Notes: generated by a model from the letters alone, not told the origin. A DNA stretch of 64,000 nt from Halomonas binhaiensis (GCF_008329985.2 NZ_CP038437.2:1612001-1676000); one strand, 5' to 3'. Shown: positions 51,845 through 61,962, numbered from the stretch's first letter. Program-made: numbers and translations.

Positions 51845-54580
51845 ATGATCAACTCTTTGCTACGTAAAGTCGTCGGTTCCAAGAATGACCGTGAAGTGAA
51901 ACGCATGACCCGCCAGGTGCGTGCGATCAATAATCTGGAGCCCAGTCTGGAAGTCCTGGACGATGCCGCACTGCAAGCCCGTACGGATGAATTTCGTCAG
52001 CGGCTGGCAGAGGGCGAGAATCTGGAGGCACTGTTGCCCGAAGCCTTCGCTACGGTGCGTGAAGCAAGCAAGCGCATCATGGGTATGCGCCATTTCGATG
52101 TCCAGATGATCGGCGGCATGACACTTAATCGTGGTCGCATTGCCGAGATGAAGACCGGCGAGGGCAAGACCCTGGTGGCAACCTTGGCGGTGTATCTGAA
52201 CGCTTTACCTGGCCAAGGGGTGCATGTCGTCACTGTGAACGATTATCTGGCCCGCCGCGATGCTGGCTGGATGAAGCCTCTTTATGAATTCCTCGGGCTC
52301 AGCGTTGGTGTCATCTTTTCTGGCCAGACGTCGGAAGAGAAGCGCCAGGCCTATGGCTGCGACATCACCTACGGAACCAACAACGAATTTGGCTTCGACT
52401 ACCTGCGCGACAACATGGCCTTCTCGCTGGACGATAAGGTACAGCGGGGTCTGAACTTTGCCATTGTTGACGAAGTGGACTCCATTCTCATCGATGAAGC
52501 CCGCACACCGCTGATCATTTCCGGAGCGGTGGATGAGAACACTGAGCTGTACAAGGTCGTGGATCGTCTGGCCATTCAACTGACACGTTGTACGGATGAA
52601 GAAGACCCGGAAACGGGCGACTTCATTCTCGACGAGAAACAGAAGCAGGTGGAACTGACCGAGATAGGCCACCATCGGGTCGAAGAGATGCTGCAGGCAC
52701 AGGGCTTGCTGACGGAAAACGACTCCCTGTATGCCGCCCAGAACCTCAATCTGCTGCAGCATATGAACTCGGCTCTGCGTGCGCGCCACCTGTACCACAA
52801 GGATGTGGATTACATTGTCAGCAACGGCCAGGTTGTCATTGTCGATGAGCATACTGGGCGTACCATGCCGGGCCGTCGCTGGTCTGAGGGGCTGCATCAG
52901 GCTATCGAAGCGAAGGAGGGTGTCACCGTTCAGCGCGAGAGCCAGACCCTGGCTTCGACCACCTTCCAGAACTATTTCCGCCTTTATGACAAGCTTTCGG
53001 GCATGACTGGTACAGCGGATACCGAAGCCTTCGAATTCCGCCAGATCTATGGTCTGGATGTGATAGTCATTCCGACCAACAGGTCGATCGCGCGTAAGGA
53101 TATGAACGACCTCGTCTACCTCAGTACCGAGGAGAAGTTCGAGGCCATCATCGAGGACGTCAAGGTACAGGTCGAGGCCGGGCGCCCAGTGCTGGTCGGT
53201 ACTGCGTCCATCGAGACCTCCGAGTACCTGGCCGAGATGATGCGCAAAGCTAGCATCAACTTCAACGTGCTTAATGCCAAGCAGCACCAGCGCGAAGCCG
53301 AAATCATCGCTCAGGCCGGTCGTCCTGGAGCGGTTACCATTGCGACCAACATGGCCGGTCGTGGTACGGACATCATGCTGGGGGGCAACTGGGAAGCGGA
53401 AGCCGCCAAGCTTGAATCGCCTTCCGATGAACAGATCGAAGATCTCAAGGGTGCCTGGGCTGAGCGTCATCAGGCAGTGCTGGATGCCGGTGGCCTGCAT
53501 GTGATTGGCTCCGAGCGCCACGAATCTCGCCGTATCGACAACCAGTTGCGGGGACGTTCTGGTCGCCAGGGTGATCCGGGTTCCACGCGTTTCTTCCTGT
53601 CCCTGGAAGATAATCTGATGCGCTTGTTTGGCTCCGAGCGGGTGCAGCGCTTGATGCAGGCGCTGGGGCTGGAGCGCGGCGAGGCCATCGAGCACAAGAT
53701 GGTATCCAATGCCGTGGAGCGGGCACAGAAGAAAGTTGAAGGTCGCAACTTCGATATCCGTAAGCAGTTGCTGGAATATGACGATGTGGCTAACGACCAG
53801 CGTCATGTGATCTACGAGCAACGTAACGAGATTCTCGCAGCCGAGGATGTATCCGAGAATGTGACCGGTATTCGTGCTGAAGTGCTGGATGAAGCTGTCA
53901 GTACCTTCGTACCGCCGCAGAGCTTGCCTGAGCAATGGGATTTGCCTGGGTTGGAAGCTCATCTCAAGAGTGAATTCAATCTTGAGGTGCCCGTGGTGGA
54001 ATGGGCTGAAAGCGACGAGCGTTTCCATGAGGAAGAGCTGCGCGAACGTCTTCAGAAGCTGCACCGCGAAGCCTATGAGAACAAGGTGGCGACGGCTGGC
54101 GGAGAGCTGATGCGTCGCTTCGAGAAGCAAGTCATGCTGCAGGTGCTGGATACTCGCTGGAAAGAACACCTGCAGTCCATGGATCTGCTGCGTCGTGGCA
54201 TTCACTTGCGCGGCTATGCGCAGAAGAACCCCAAGCAGGAATACAAGCGCGAGTCTTTTGAGCTGTTCCAGAACCTGCTGGTAAATATCAAGGCCGACGT
54301 GACGCGCATCCTCAGTCATGTGCAGGTGCGTGCTCCGGAAGAGGTTGATGCTCTGGAACAGCAACGTCGTGAGGCACTGGCACGGGAATCCGCCAAGGCT
54401 GACAATCGTCATCCCGAAGCAGCCCTTGCCACAGTGGCTGAGGGGGCGGAAGAAGAGGGCTTCGAGGGCGAAGACGAAGCACGCCCGGTGCGTCGGGAAG
54501 CACCCAAGGTTGGGCGTAATGATCCTTGCCCCTGCGGTTCTGGCAAGAAATACAAGCAGTGCTGCGGCAAGCTGAACTGA
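51845..54580 (+). CDS. secA: Preprotein translocase ATPase SecA
   Basis: SecA drives proteins through SecYEG. The 911-residue protein has Walker [66 protein letters not shown] and [20 protein letters not shown], then the scaffold and wing domains and the C-terminal zinc motif [14 protein letters not shown] that binds SecB. The ATG at 51845 matches homologues ([16 protein letters not shown]); GGA lies 6 bases upstream. An in-frame extension of 32 codons upstream lacks similarity. Confidence 0.98.
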   Translation: MINSLLRKVVGSKNDREVKRMTRQVRAINNLEPSLEVLDDAALQARTDEFRQRLAEGENLEALLPEAFATVREASKRIMGMRHFDVQMIGGMTLNRGRIAEMKTGEGKTLVATLAVYLNALPGQGVHVVTVNDYLARRDAGWMKPLYEFLGLSVGVIFSGQTSEEKRQAYGCDITYGTNNEFGFDYLRDNMAFSLDDKVQRGLNFAIVDEVDSILIDEARTPLIISGAVDENTELYKVVDRLAIQLTRCTDEEDPETGDFILDEKQKQVELTEIGHHRVEEMLQAQGLLTENDSLYAAQNLNLLQHMNSALRARHLYHKDVDYIVSNGQVVIVDEHTGRTMPGRRWSEGLHQAIEAKEGVTVQRESQTLASTTFQNYFRLYDKLSGMTGTADTEAFEFRQIYGLDVIVIPTNRSIARKDMNDLVYLSTEEKFEAIIEDVKVQVEAGRPVLVGTASIETSEYLAEMMRKASINFNVLNAKQHQREAEIIAQAGRPGAVTIATNMAGRGTDIMLGGNWEAEAAKLESPSDEQIEDLKGAWAERHQAVLDAGGLHVIGSERHESRRIDNQLRGRSGRQGDPGSTRFFLSLEDNLMRLFGSERVQRLMQALGLERGEAIEHKMVSNAVERAQKKVEGRNFDIRKQLLEYDDVANDQRHVIYEQRNEILAAEDVSENVTGIRAEVLDEAVSTFVPPQSLPEQWDLPGLEAHLKSEFNLEVPVVEWAESDERFHEEELRERLQKLHREAYENKVATAGGELMRRFEKQVMLQVLDTRWKEHLQSMDLLRRGIHLRGYAQKNPKQEYKRESFELFQNLLVNIKADVTRILSHVQVRAPEEVDALEQQRREALARESAKADNRHPEAALATVAEGAEEEGFEGEDEARPVRREAPKVGRNDPCPCGSGKKYKQCCGKLN

Positions 54581-54715
54581 GGGCGCCTGCCTGAAACGTT
54601 TGTGTGGGAGAATCATGCAGATTCGCTTTATCCTGCACAATGTTTCCGTGTGGCTCCAGATGCGATTCGAGGTCAGGCCCCGGCGTTGGGGCGACCAATG
54701 TAAGGAGATAAATCA

Positions 54716-55945
54716 ATGGCAGTGGGTGACAACCGCTTCCCTGACATGCCGAGCATAGAGGGTGTGCGTCTGGGTACCGCAATGGCGGGAATCAAGAAGC
54801 CTGGTCGCCGCGATCTGGCGCTGATCGAGATCGCTGAGGGAGCCTCGGTAGCGGGCACATTCACCCGCAATGCCTTCTGCGCCGCTCCGGTGCATGTCGC
54901 CAAGGCTCACCTGGCAGAGGCCGTGGCTTCGTCCCAGGGGGTGCGTTATCTGGTCATCAACACAGGTAATGCCAACGCTGGAACCGGGGACATTGGCATG
55001 CGGGATGCGCGAGAAACCTGTTCGGCACTGGCGCGTCTCGGTGGTGTCGCCGACTGCTCTGTACTGCCGTTTTCTACCGGGGTGATCGGTGAGTCGCTGC
55101 CGATGGATCGGTTGCTGGCGGGCCTGCCAGCCGCCTTGGAAGCCTTGGCCGATGATAGCGATGCCTGGAAGCTGGCTGCTGAGGGCATTCTGACGACTGA
55201 TACTCGAATCAAGGGTGCTAGTCGCCGCATCGAGTTGAGTAGCGGAGTCGTTACTCTGAATGGCATCACCAAGGGCTCAGGGATGATTCGGCCCAACATG
55301 GCCACCATGCTGGGATTTGTTGCCACGGATGCCGGTATCGAACAGGCCGTGCTGGAAGAGCTGCTGCGCGCCGGGGTGAAGCGCTCCTTCAACAGCATCA
55401 CCGTGGATAGCGACACTTCCACCAATGACGCCTGCATGTTGATTGCTACCGGCAAGGCGGCTCGTGTGGAAAGCGAGGAAGACCTGAAAAGGTTCCGCGC
55501 GGCACTGGATGAAGTGTTGATCGAGCTGGCTCAAGCCATCATTCGTGATGGTGAAGGTGCTACCAAGTTCGTGACGCTGCAGGTTGATGGTGCCACGAAC
55601 GAGGACGAAGCCCGTGAAGTGGCCTTCACCGTAGCGCATTCGCCGCTGGTCAAGACGGCGCTTTATGCCAGCGATGCCAACTGGGGGCGTATCCTGGCGG
55701 CAGTGGGGCGTGCCTCGGTGGAAGACTTCGATGTCGACAAGGTGGTCATCGATCTCGGCGGGGTCCGCCTGGTACAGAATGGTGGGCGTGCAGCAAGTTA
55801 TACCGAAGAAGCCGGTAGTGCGGTTATGGCGCGTGAAGAGATCGAGATTCGAATAGATCTCGGGCGTGGTGATGCTGCCGCCACGGTCTGGACATCGGAT
55901 CTGTCGCATGACTATGTATCGATCAACGCAGACTATCGCAGTTAA
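54716..55945 (+). CDS. argJ: Bifunctional glutamate N-acetyltransferase/amino-acid acetyltransferase ArgJ
   Basis: ArgJ transfers acetyl from acetylornithine to glutamate, recycling acetyl in arginine synthesis; many also use acetyl-CoA. The 409-residue precursor self-cleaves at A196-T197 in KGSGMIRPNMATMLGF, freeing Thr197 as nucleophile. NTGNANAGTG and NSITVDSDTSTNDA are conserved. AAGGAG lies 8 bases before the ATG. Confidence 0.97.
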   Translation: MAVGDNRFPDMPSIEGVRLGTAMAGIKKPGRRDLALIEIAEGASVAGTFTRNAFCAAPVHVAKAHLAEAVASSQGVRYLVINTGNANAGTGDIGMRDARETCSALARLGGVADCSVLPFSTGVIGESLPMDRLLAGLPAALEALADDSDAWKLAAEGILTTDTRIKGASRRIELSSGVVTLNGITKGSGMIRPNMATMLGFVATDAGIEQAVLEELLRAGVKRSFNSITVDSDTSTNDACMLIATGKAARVESEEDLKRFRAALDEVLIELAQAIIRDGEGATKFVTLQVDGATNEDEAREVAFTVAHSPLVKTALYASDANWGRILAAVGRASVEDFDVDKVVIDLGGVRLVQNGGRAASYTEEAGSAVMAREEIEIRIDLGRGDAAATVWTSDLSHDYVSINADYRS

Positions 55946-56057
55946 GTCGATCATTAAGCGCCGCGGTCAAGCATCAATGCTTTCGGTGAGAGGCATTCAG
56001 GAACACCGGGGAAAACATCTGGCGGGCATGGGCTCGCAGCTAAGCTGGTAGGGTTGA

Positions 56058-57014
56058 ATGGACACAATTGTAAAGAGAAGGGTGCACGTAGCGGCGGCAG
56101 CCATCGTCAGTAGCGACGATAAACAGGTGCTCTTGGCACGTCGCCCCTCCAATGTCGATCAGGGTGGCCTGTGGGAGTTTCCGGGCGGCAAGCTGGCACC
56201 CTATGAGACAGGTCTGGAAGCACTCAAGCGTGAATTGCACGAGGAACTCGGTATCGAGATTCTTCGCGCTCAACCGTTGATTCGCATTCATCACGAATAT
56301 CCTGACAAGCACATCCTGCTGGATGTATGGCAAGTCCGGGACTTCGCTGGTGAACCCTTCGGTCGTGAAGGTCAGGCTGTTCGCTGGGTGCCGATGGAAG
56401 AGCTGCACAGCTACCCGTTCCCGGCTGCCAATCTACCTATTCTTCGGGCTGTCATGCTGCCATGCGAATTCCTCATCACTGGAGAGGAAGGCGATGAGGC
56501 GGCATTCGACGCCAAGCTGGAAAAAGCACTCAAGGAAGATGGTGTCCGGCTTGTGCAGTTGCGAGCCAAGGGGCTGGATGAAGATGCCTACGTTGCTCGA
56601 GCAGAGCGCGCCCTGGGGTTGTGCCGTCAGTATGGTGCTCGCCTGGTGCTCAACGCAGAGCCAGAGTTGTTGAAGCGTGTGGATGCCGATGGCATTCACC
56701 TGACCAGTCAGCGCCTGATGAGCTTGGAACGACGTCCTATCATCGACAGCAAGTGGTTGTCAGCATCTACCCACGACAAGGCGCAGCTCGATCAGGCTGC
56801 ACGCATCGGCTGTGACTTTGTCACGTTGTCGCCATTGCGCACGACACCTTCTCACCCGGAAGTGCCGCCGATCGGCTGGCATGACTTCCAGGAACTGGTG
56901 GAGCGTGCAGGGATGCCGGTCTTTGCCCTTGGCGGCATGACCCGGCACGATGCCAACCATGCTCGAGCCGTGGGCGCTCAAGGTATTGCCTCTATCCGCG
57001 ACTTCTGGAGTTGA
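56058..57014 (+). CDS. Fusion of a Nudix hydrolase and a ThiE-like domain
   Basis: Residues 1-130 are a MutT-type Nudix hydrolase: the full Nudix box is present from G44 to I66 (G, E50, R58-E59, E62-E63, G65), as in enzymes that remove 8-oxo-dGTP. Residues about 137-318 have a TIM-barrel of the thiamine-phosphate synthase/TenI type, ending ALGGMTRHDANHARAVGAQGI. Key ThiE motifs are changed: LINDR is LVLNAE and HLGQ is HLTSQ, so thiamine phosphate synthesis is doubtful. The same fusion is known in pseudomonad relatives. A 112-base gap separates it from argJ. Confidence 0.85.
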   Translation: MDTIVKRRVHVAAAAIVSSDDKQVLLARRPSNVDQGGLWEFPGGKLAPYETGLEALKRELHEELGIEILRAQPLIRIHHEYPDKHILLDVWQVRDFAGEPFGREGQAVRWVPMEELHSYPFPAANLPILRAVMLPCEFLITGEEGDEAAFDAKLEKALKEDGVRLVQLRAKGLDEDAYVARAERALGLCRQYGARLVLNAEPELLKRVDADGIHLTSQRLMSLERRPIIDSKWLSASTHDKAQLDQAARIGCDFVTLSPLRTTPSHPEVPPIGWHDFQELVERAGMPVFALGGMTRHDANHARAVGAQGIASIRDFWS

Positions 57015-57046
57015 TGGACTGCTGATGGATGCAGGCATGGCCATGA

Positions 57047-57085
57047 TGCAGAAAGCCCGGGGAATTTCCCGGGCTTTCTGCATTT
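57047..57085. terminator. Bidirectional terminator between the Nudix-ThiE gene and aguB
   Basis: A stem of about 15 bp (GCAGAAAGCCCGGG and complement) with GAATTT in the centre, ending CATTT; it separates convergent genes. Confidence 0.8.
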
Positions 57086-57164
57086 AGGGAGAGATCCTGA
57101 TGTCTGTGTAACGCAGTTTGAGCCAGCGCAGGCACTTTTTGAACAGGGTCTAGTTAAACAGGGC

Positions 57165-58067
57165 CTAGTCGCGCAGGCGCCGGGTCAGGTCCCCATACGC
57201 ATCAACCCGGCGATCACGCAGATAGGGCCACCAGCGGCGTACGTTCTCGCCATGATCCAGGTCGAGTGTCACCAGCATGCGCTCGGACTCGGTGCCCGCA
57301 TGGGCCAGAAGTTCTCCTTGAGGGCCACAGACGAAGCTTCCGCCCCAGAAATCAATACCAGCGCCGACGCCAGACAAGTCTGGCTCATGGCCAACACGGT
57401 TGGCGACCAGCACTGGAATACCGTTAGCCACGCCGTGGCTGCGCTGGATGATGGTCCAGGCGTCTTTCTGACGGGTCTTCTCAGTCTCATCGTCCTGGGG
57501 GTTCCAACCGATGGCGGTGGGATAAAGGAGCAGCTCTGCCCCTGCCAGGGCCATCAGGCGGGCTGCCTCGGGGTACCACTGATCCCAGCAGACCAGCACA
57601 CCCAGGCGGCCCACAGAAGTGTCGATGGGAGTGAAGCCTTCGTTCCGTGCAGCGTCATGGTCCCCAGGAGTGAAGTAGAACTTCTCGTAGAAGCCCGGGT
57701 CATCCGGAATATGCATCTTGCGATACTGGCCGACCACTCCCCGCTTTCCGTCGTAGACCACCGCGGTGTTGTGGTAGACGCCAGGTGCCCGGCGTTCGAA
57801 CAACGAGCCCATCAGGACAATATCGAGTTCTGCGGCCAGCTCCGCCAGACGGGTTCCGGTGGGGCCGTCCAGGGGTTCGGCCAGGTCGAATAGCTCGGTA
57901 TCTTCATATTGGCAGAAGTAATGGGTGGCATGCAGTTCCTGCAGCATCACCAGTTTGGCGCCCTTGGCGGCGAGCTCACGAATACCAGCCTCGCTTTCGG
58001 CGAGGCTCTTGGACTTGTCCGGCCAGGCGGCCTGTTGAACCAGGCCGACAGTGAGTTGGCGTGTCAT
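57165..58067 (-). CDS. aguB: N-carbamoylputrescine amidase AguB
   Basis: AguB hydrolyses N-carbamoylputrescine to putrescine, CO2 and ammonia. The 300-residue nitrilase-fold protein has the Glu-Lys-Cys triad E44 (LQELH), K117 (YRKMHIP) and C160 (LVCWDQWYPEAARL). ATG at 58067 overlaps the aguA stop by four bases, so the two enzymes are coupled. An 18-codon upstream extension is inside aguA and unlikely. Confidence 0.95.
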   Translation of the reverse strand: MTRQLTVGLVQQAAWPDKSKSLAESEAGIRELAAKGAKLVMLQELHATHYFCQYEDTELFDLAEPLDGPTGTRLAELAAELDIVLMGSLFERRAPGVYHNTAVVYDGKRGVVGQYRKMHIPDDPGFYEKFYFTPGDHDAARNEGFTPIDTSVGRLGVLVCWDQWYPEAARLMALAGAELLLYPTAIGWNPQDDETEKTRQKDAWTIIQRSHGVANGIPVLVANRVGHEPDLSGVGAGIDFWGGSFVCGPQGELLAHAGTESERMLVTLDLDHGENVRRWWPYLRDRRVDAYGDLTRRLRD

Positions 58068-59131
58068 GGTGTGTCTCCTTGGAGATGGGCATGGGAGGCG
58101 GCGAGAGCCCCGCGAGGCCATTGCATGGTCAGGCAGTGCAGGCTGCCATGCTGTCGGATGGCGGTACTGGCATCCACTGCCAGGATGTCGCGCCCCGGAA
58201 AAGCCATGGCCAGAGCGTTCAAGGCCTCGCGGTCATGGCTGTCTCCATACACCGGAACCAGCACCGCACCATTGATGATCAGGAAGTTGGCATAGGTCGC
58301 AGGTAGACGGTGGCCATCATCTGCATCGTAACAGGCTTGAGGCCAGGGCAGGGGAATCAGGCGATAGGGAGTCCCATCCGCTTGGCGCAAGGCCTGGAGT
58401 TCCTGCTCCATGGCGTCGAGTGCGGCAAAATGAGGATCATCCGGGTTGTCGCAACGCACGTAGGCAATCGTGCAGGGATCGCAGAAGCGTGCCAGGGTAT
58501 CGATATGGCTGTCGGTGTCATCACCTTCCAAGTGGCCATGGCGTAGCCACAATACCCGTTCGATGCCCAATGCTTCCTTGAGCTGGGCTTCCATGGCATT
58601 GCGATCCAGCTCAGGGTTGCGATTTGGGTTGAGCAGGCAAGCTTCGGTGGTCAGTAGCGTTCCTTGCCCATCGGTTTCCAGAGCGCCGCCTTCCAGTATC
58701 AGGTCGTGGCTGACCAGCTCACAGGCCAGGAGTCCTGCATCGGACAGCTGTTGGCTGATGCAATTGTCGCGTGAAGCGGGAAACTTGCCGCCCCAGCCGG
58801 TGAAGACGAAGTCATGCAGGCACAGGTTGCCGCTCTCATCCGCTGTCGCGAGTGGGCCGTGATCTCTGGCCCAGGTATCGTCGCTGTCGACGACAGTCAC
58901 AACCAGATGCTTCGGGTCAGCGCCACGTTGCTGCAGGCGCTTGGTCAGTTCTGTGCGAATCGTGTCACTGGGCACGCCAATGACCACGCTTTGATAACGA
59001 CTGGTAATCAGGGCGATCTGTTCGAGCATATGCTCGATGGAGGCAAGCATAGGAGCCCAGTCGCCGTCATGGCGTGGCCAGGTCAACTGGACTGCATCCT
59101 GAGGATGCCATTCGGGAAGGAGACGCTGCAT
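58064..59131 (-). CDS. aguA: Agmatine deiminase AguA
   Basis: AguA turns agmatine into N-carbamoylputrescine and ammonia. The 355-residue guanidino-group-modifying enzyme has MPPEWHPQ-like LLPEWHPQDAVQLTWP, WARDHGPLA, LEGGALETDGQGTLLTTEAC, HGHLEGDDTDSHID and the nucleophile C333 in GSLHCLTMQ. The ATG at 59131 has GAGG 6 bases upstream. With aguB it forms the arginine-decarboxylase route to putrescine. Confidence 0.96.
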   Translation of the reverse strand: MQRLLPEWHPQDAVQLTWPRHDGDWAPMLASIEHMLEQIALITSRYQSVVIGVPSDTIRTELTKRLQQRGADPKHLVVTVVDSDDTWARDHGPLATADESGNLCLHDFVFTGWGGKFPASRDNCISQQLSDAGLLACELVSHDLILEGGALETDGQGTLLTTEACLLNPNRNPELDRNAMEAQLKEALGIERVLWLRHGHLEGDDTDSHIDTLARFCDPCTIAYVRCDNPDDPHFAALDAMEQELQALRQADGTPYRLIPLPWPQACYDADDGHRLPATYANFLIINGAVLVPVYGDSHDREALNALAMAFPGRDILAVDASTAIRQHGSLHCLTMQWPRGALAASHAHLQGDTP

Positions 59132-59277
59132 GGATGGCCTCGAAGCAGGAATGGGGAGAGGCCGAAATGTAGGCTTGAGTGCACGAAGATGCAAGGATCT
59201 CGCAAATCACACCCTAGAGCGATGCAGCGGACGCTAAAAAACCGTACCATGTCGGCCTGCCGACAAGGAAAGAGTCC

Positions 59278-60519
59278 ATGCTTGACCGACTACCGTTTCT
59301 GATCGGGCTACGCTATGTGCGAGCCAGGCGACGTAATCATTTCATCTCCTTCATTTCATTGACCTCCATGCTCGGTCTGACCCTCGGGGTTGCCGTGTTG
59401 ATCCTGGTGTTGTCTGTCATGAATGGCTTCGACCGGGAACTGCGCGAGCGAATACTGGGCATGGTGCCCCACGTGCAGATCGAAGAGGCCGGAGGCATGA
59501 CCGACTGGGAGCCTCTGGCCGAGCGCCTCATGCAGCATGAGCATGTCATCGGGGCTGCGCCTTATATCGAACAGCAGGGCATGTTCTCTGTGAATGGCCA
59601 CAATCAGGGCGGCATGGTCAATGGCATCATGCCCGACTGGGAAAGTCGCGTATCCATCGTCGATGAGCATATGCAGCGGGGTAGTCTCGACGACCTCAAG
59701 CCAGGCTCCTGGAATGTGGTGCTGGGCTCGATCCTGGCGCGCAACCTGGGCGTTGGCGTGGGAGATAGCGTTACCCTGATGGTGCCTGAGGCCTCGATTA
59801 CACCCGGGGGGGTCTTCCCTCGCCTCAAGCGGTTCACGGTCAGCGGCATCTTCAGCGTGGGGGCCGACCTCGATTCTGCACTGGCCTATGCCAACATCAA
59901 GGATATGCAGACTCTGGCGCGTATGGGCGATTCCGTGGGTGGCCTGCGGCTTGAACTCGATGACCTGTTCCTGTCGGGAGGCGTGACGCAGGATATCGTC
60001 AACCAGCTTGGTCAGGGGTATCGCGGTTTCGACTGGACCTTCACCCGGGGCAATCTGTTCCAGGCAATCCAGATGGAGAAGCGCATGATCGGCTTGCTGT
60101 TGACGGTGATCGTCGCGGTGGCTGCTTTCAATATCGTTTCCACTCTGGTCATGGTCGTTACCGACAAGCATGCGGATATCGCGATTCTGCGCACCATTGG
60201 TGCCACGCCGCGTTCGATCATGGGCATCTTCATCGTTCAGGGCCTTGCCATCGGCATCATCGGCATTGTGATCGGGGTGATTCTAGGCATCATCCTGGCC
60301 TTGACCGTGTCTGACATCATTGCCTTTGTCGAAAACACCTTTGGCATCCACTTCCTTGATGCGGGTGTCTATTTCGTCAGCGAGCTGCCATCCCAGCTGA
60401 TATGGAGCGATGTCGGCCAGATCGTAACGGCGGCGTTCGTGCTGACGTTCCTTTCCACCCTGTACCCGGCCTGGCGAGCGGCACGGGTCCAGCCAGCGGA
60501 GGTGTTGCGCTATGAGTGA
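59278..60519 (+). CDS. lolC: Lipoprotein-releasing transporter permease, LolC/E family
   Basis: The 413-residue MacB-type permease has an N-terminal helix (about 25-47, ISFISLTSMLGLTLGVAVLI), a periplasmic domain, and three C-terminal helices. VMNGFDRELRERILGMVPH and DKHADIAILRTIGATPRSIM are LolC/E signatures. With LolD it releases mature lipoproteins from the inner membrane to LolA. AAGGA is upstream. It overlaps lolD by eight bases. No second permease follows, so it may work as a homodimer (LolF type). Confidence 0.92.
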   Translation: MLDRLPFLIGLRYVRARRRNHFISFISLTSMLGLTLGVAVLILVLSVMNGFDRELRERILGMVPHVQIEEAGGMTDWEPLAERLMQHEHVIGAAPYIEQQGMFSVNGHNQGGMVNGIMPDWESRVSIVDEHMQRGSLDDLKPGSWNVVLGSILARNLGVGVGDSVTLMVPEASITPGGVFPRLKRFTVSGIFSVGADLDSALAYANIKDMQTLARMGDSVGGLRLELDDLFLSGGVTQDIVNQLGQGYRGFDWTFTRGNLFQAIQMEKRMIGLLLTVIVAVAAFNIVSTLVMVVTDKHADIAILRTIGATPRSIMGIFIVQGLAIGIIGIVIGVILGIILALTVSDIIAFVENTFGIHFLDAGVYFVSELPSQLIWSDVGQIVTAAFVLTFLSTLYPAWRAARVQPAEVLRYE

Positions 60520-61222
60520 TGCAGCGATCCAACAGACAACGCCGCGCGAGATCATGCTGGAATGCCAAGGGCTGTCACGCGTCTACAGTGAAGGCCCCCA
60601 TGATCTGGTTGTGCTCGACGACTTGTCGTTGCAGGTGCGGGCAGGAGAGCGTGTGGCGGTGGTCGGCAGCTCCGGCTCCGGCAAGACTACGCTGCTCAAC
60701 CTGCTGGGTGGTCTCGACCTGCCCAGTGCCGGTGAGGTGAATGTGGGCGGTACCGTGCTGCATGAGCTGAGTGAGGCCGAGATTGGCCTGTTTCGTAATC
60801 AGCACATCGGCTTCGTCTACCAGTTCCATCACCTGCTGGCGGAGTTCTCTGCTGTGGAGAATGTGGCATTGCCGCTGATCATTCGTGGTCAGCGCAAGAA
60901 GGCTGCTGAGGAACAGGCCATGAGGCTGCTGTCTCGCGTAGGTATGGAGGCGCGAGCTGACCACAAACCAGGTGAGCTGTCAGGAGGGGAGCGTCAACGC
61001 GTAGCGATTGCCCGTGCCTTGGTGACGGATCCCAGTCTGATGCTGATGGATGAGCCGACCGGCAACCTGGACCAGCACACTGCCGCCAGCATCCTTTCTC
61101 TGATCGATGAGCTGGCAGCCACGGCTCGCTGTGCCTTCGTCATCGTGACTCACGATCAAGGGCTTGCTGCACACCAGGACAGAGTGCTGCGCCTGGATGA
61201 AGGGCGTCTGCATCAGGAATGA
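60512..61222 (+). CDS. lolD: Lipoprotein-releasing transporter ATPase LolD
   Basis: The 236-residue ABC ATPase has Walker A GSSGSGKTT (52-60), the LolD motif around HIGFVYQFHHLLAEFSAVEN, signature LSGGERQRVAIARALV and Walker B LMLMDEPTGNLD. It drives the release of lipoproteins with the LolC/E permease encoded just upstream. A classic terminator follows. Confidence 0.95.
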   Translation: MSDAAIQQTTPREIMLECQGLSRVYSEGPHDLVVLDDLSLQVRAGERVAVVGSSGSGKTTLLNLLGGLDLPSAGEVNVGGTVLHELSEAEIGLFRNQHIGFVYQFHHLLAEFSAVENVALPLIIRGQRKKAAEEQAMRLLSRVGMEARADHKPGELSGGERQRVAIARALVTDPSLMLMDEPTGNLDQHTAASILSLIDELAATARCAFVIVTHDQGLAAHQDRVLRLDEGRLHQE

Positions 61223-61247
61223 TGTGCTGAAATAAGCTTCTGTGAAT

Positions 61248-61276
61248 AAAAAGGCCACCTTCGGGTGGCCTTTTTT
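61248..61276 (+). terminator. Terminator of lolCD
   Basis: Stem AAAAGGCCACC / GGTGGCCTTTT with a TTCG tetraloop and six T: a textbook intrinsic terminator. Confidence 0.95.
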
Positions 61277-61309
61277 GCTATGACTGGGGCTAGAAAGGCT
61301 TATATGCAG

Positions 61310-61843
61310 TTAACCACGTTGCCGGGCTTGCCTGCGTCGGTGGGTCCTGGCTTTCCAGCTACGCAGTACATGCCAGCGCCAGATCAGACGGATGACCAGG
61401 TTGGCCACAAGGCCGGTGACGACAGCAGCGACCAGCGAGCCAACGATCAGAGAAGGTAGAATCTCCATCAACTGCATTTTCAGCCAATGAGTCGTCAGTT
61501 GCTCTGGTGCCTGCAGGGCGGGGGTCTGCAGCAGCCAGGCGCCCAGTGTGTAGTTGGCATAATAGATCAGCGGCATGGTCAATGGATTGGTGATCCATAC
61601 CAGGGCCACGGAAAGGGGCAGGTTGCAACGTGCCAGGCGAGCACCGAAGGCGGCCACTACCATCTGCATGGGAATCGGGAGCAAAGCACTGAATAGGCCG
61701 ACGGAAAAAGCATTGGCCACGCTGCGGCGCGACAGCATCCACAGGGCAGGGTCGCCAATCAGGTGCGCCATGCAACGCAAGGTTCGCTGCCGCCTCAGAG
61801 AGTCGGGATCGGGCAAGTAACGTTGCAATAGTCGACGCGGCAT
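61310..61843 (-). CDS. DUF2062 membrane protein
   Basis: The 177-residue protein has a basic N-terminal part and three hydrophobic segments, with the DUF2062 pattern SVANAFSVGLFSALLPIPMQ, VALVWITNPLTMPLIYY and a basic C-terminus KARTHRRRQARQRG. The function is not known. It is divergent from comEC and convergent with lolD; the same trio of neighbours (lolC/E, DUF2062, comEC) is seen in other gammaproteobacteria. Confidence 0.85.
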   Translation of the reverse strand: MPRRLLQRYLPDPDSLRRQRTLRCMAHLIGDPALWMLSRRSVANAFSVGLFSALLPIPMQMVVAAFGARLARCNLPLSVALVWITNPLTMPLIYYANYTLGAWLLQTPALQAPEQLTTHWLKMQLMEILPSLIVGSLVAAVVTGLVANLVIRLIWRWHVLRSWKARTHRRRQARQRG

Positions 61844-61932
61844 GGTGGCCCAGTTCGCAGCTTAGGGTGCGAGGCTATTATCCATACTAGCCGATGGCGT
61901 TGCCATGACATCGGCCAACGCAAGGAGGCGTT

Positions 61933-61962
61933 ATGGATGGTAGGCATGGATGTTTTGCATGA
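61933..61962 (+). promoter_or_regulatory. Possible 9-codon leader ORF coupled to comEC
   Basis: AAGGAGG (61922-61928) is followed 4-5 bases later by ATG (61933), nine codons (MDGRHGCFA) and a TGA that overlaps the comEC ATG at 61959 as ATGA. The best ribosome site of the region thus serves this short frame, not comEC. Confidence 0.45.

Noticed and set aside
52205-54640. Open frame of more than 800 codons antisense to secA
   Set aside because: It is the mirror of a strongly biased, canonical secA gene. It has no recognisable domain or ribosome site, and long antisense frames are common opposite such genes.
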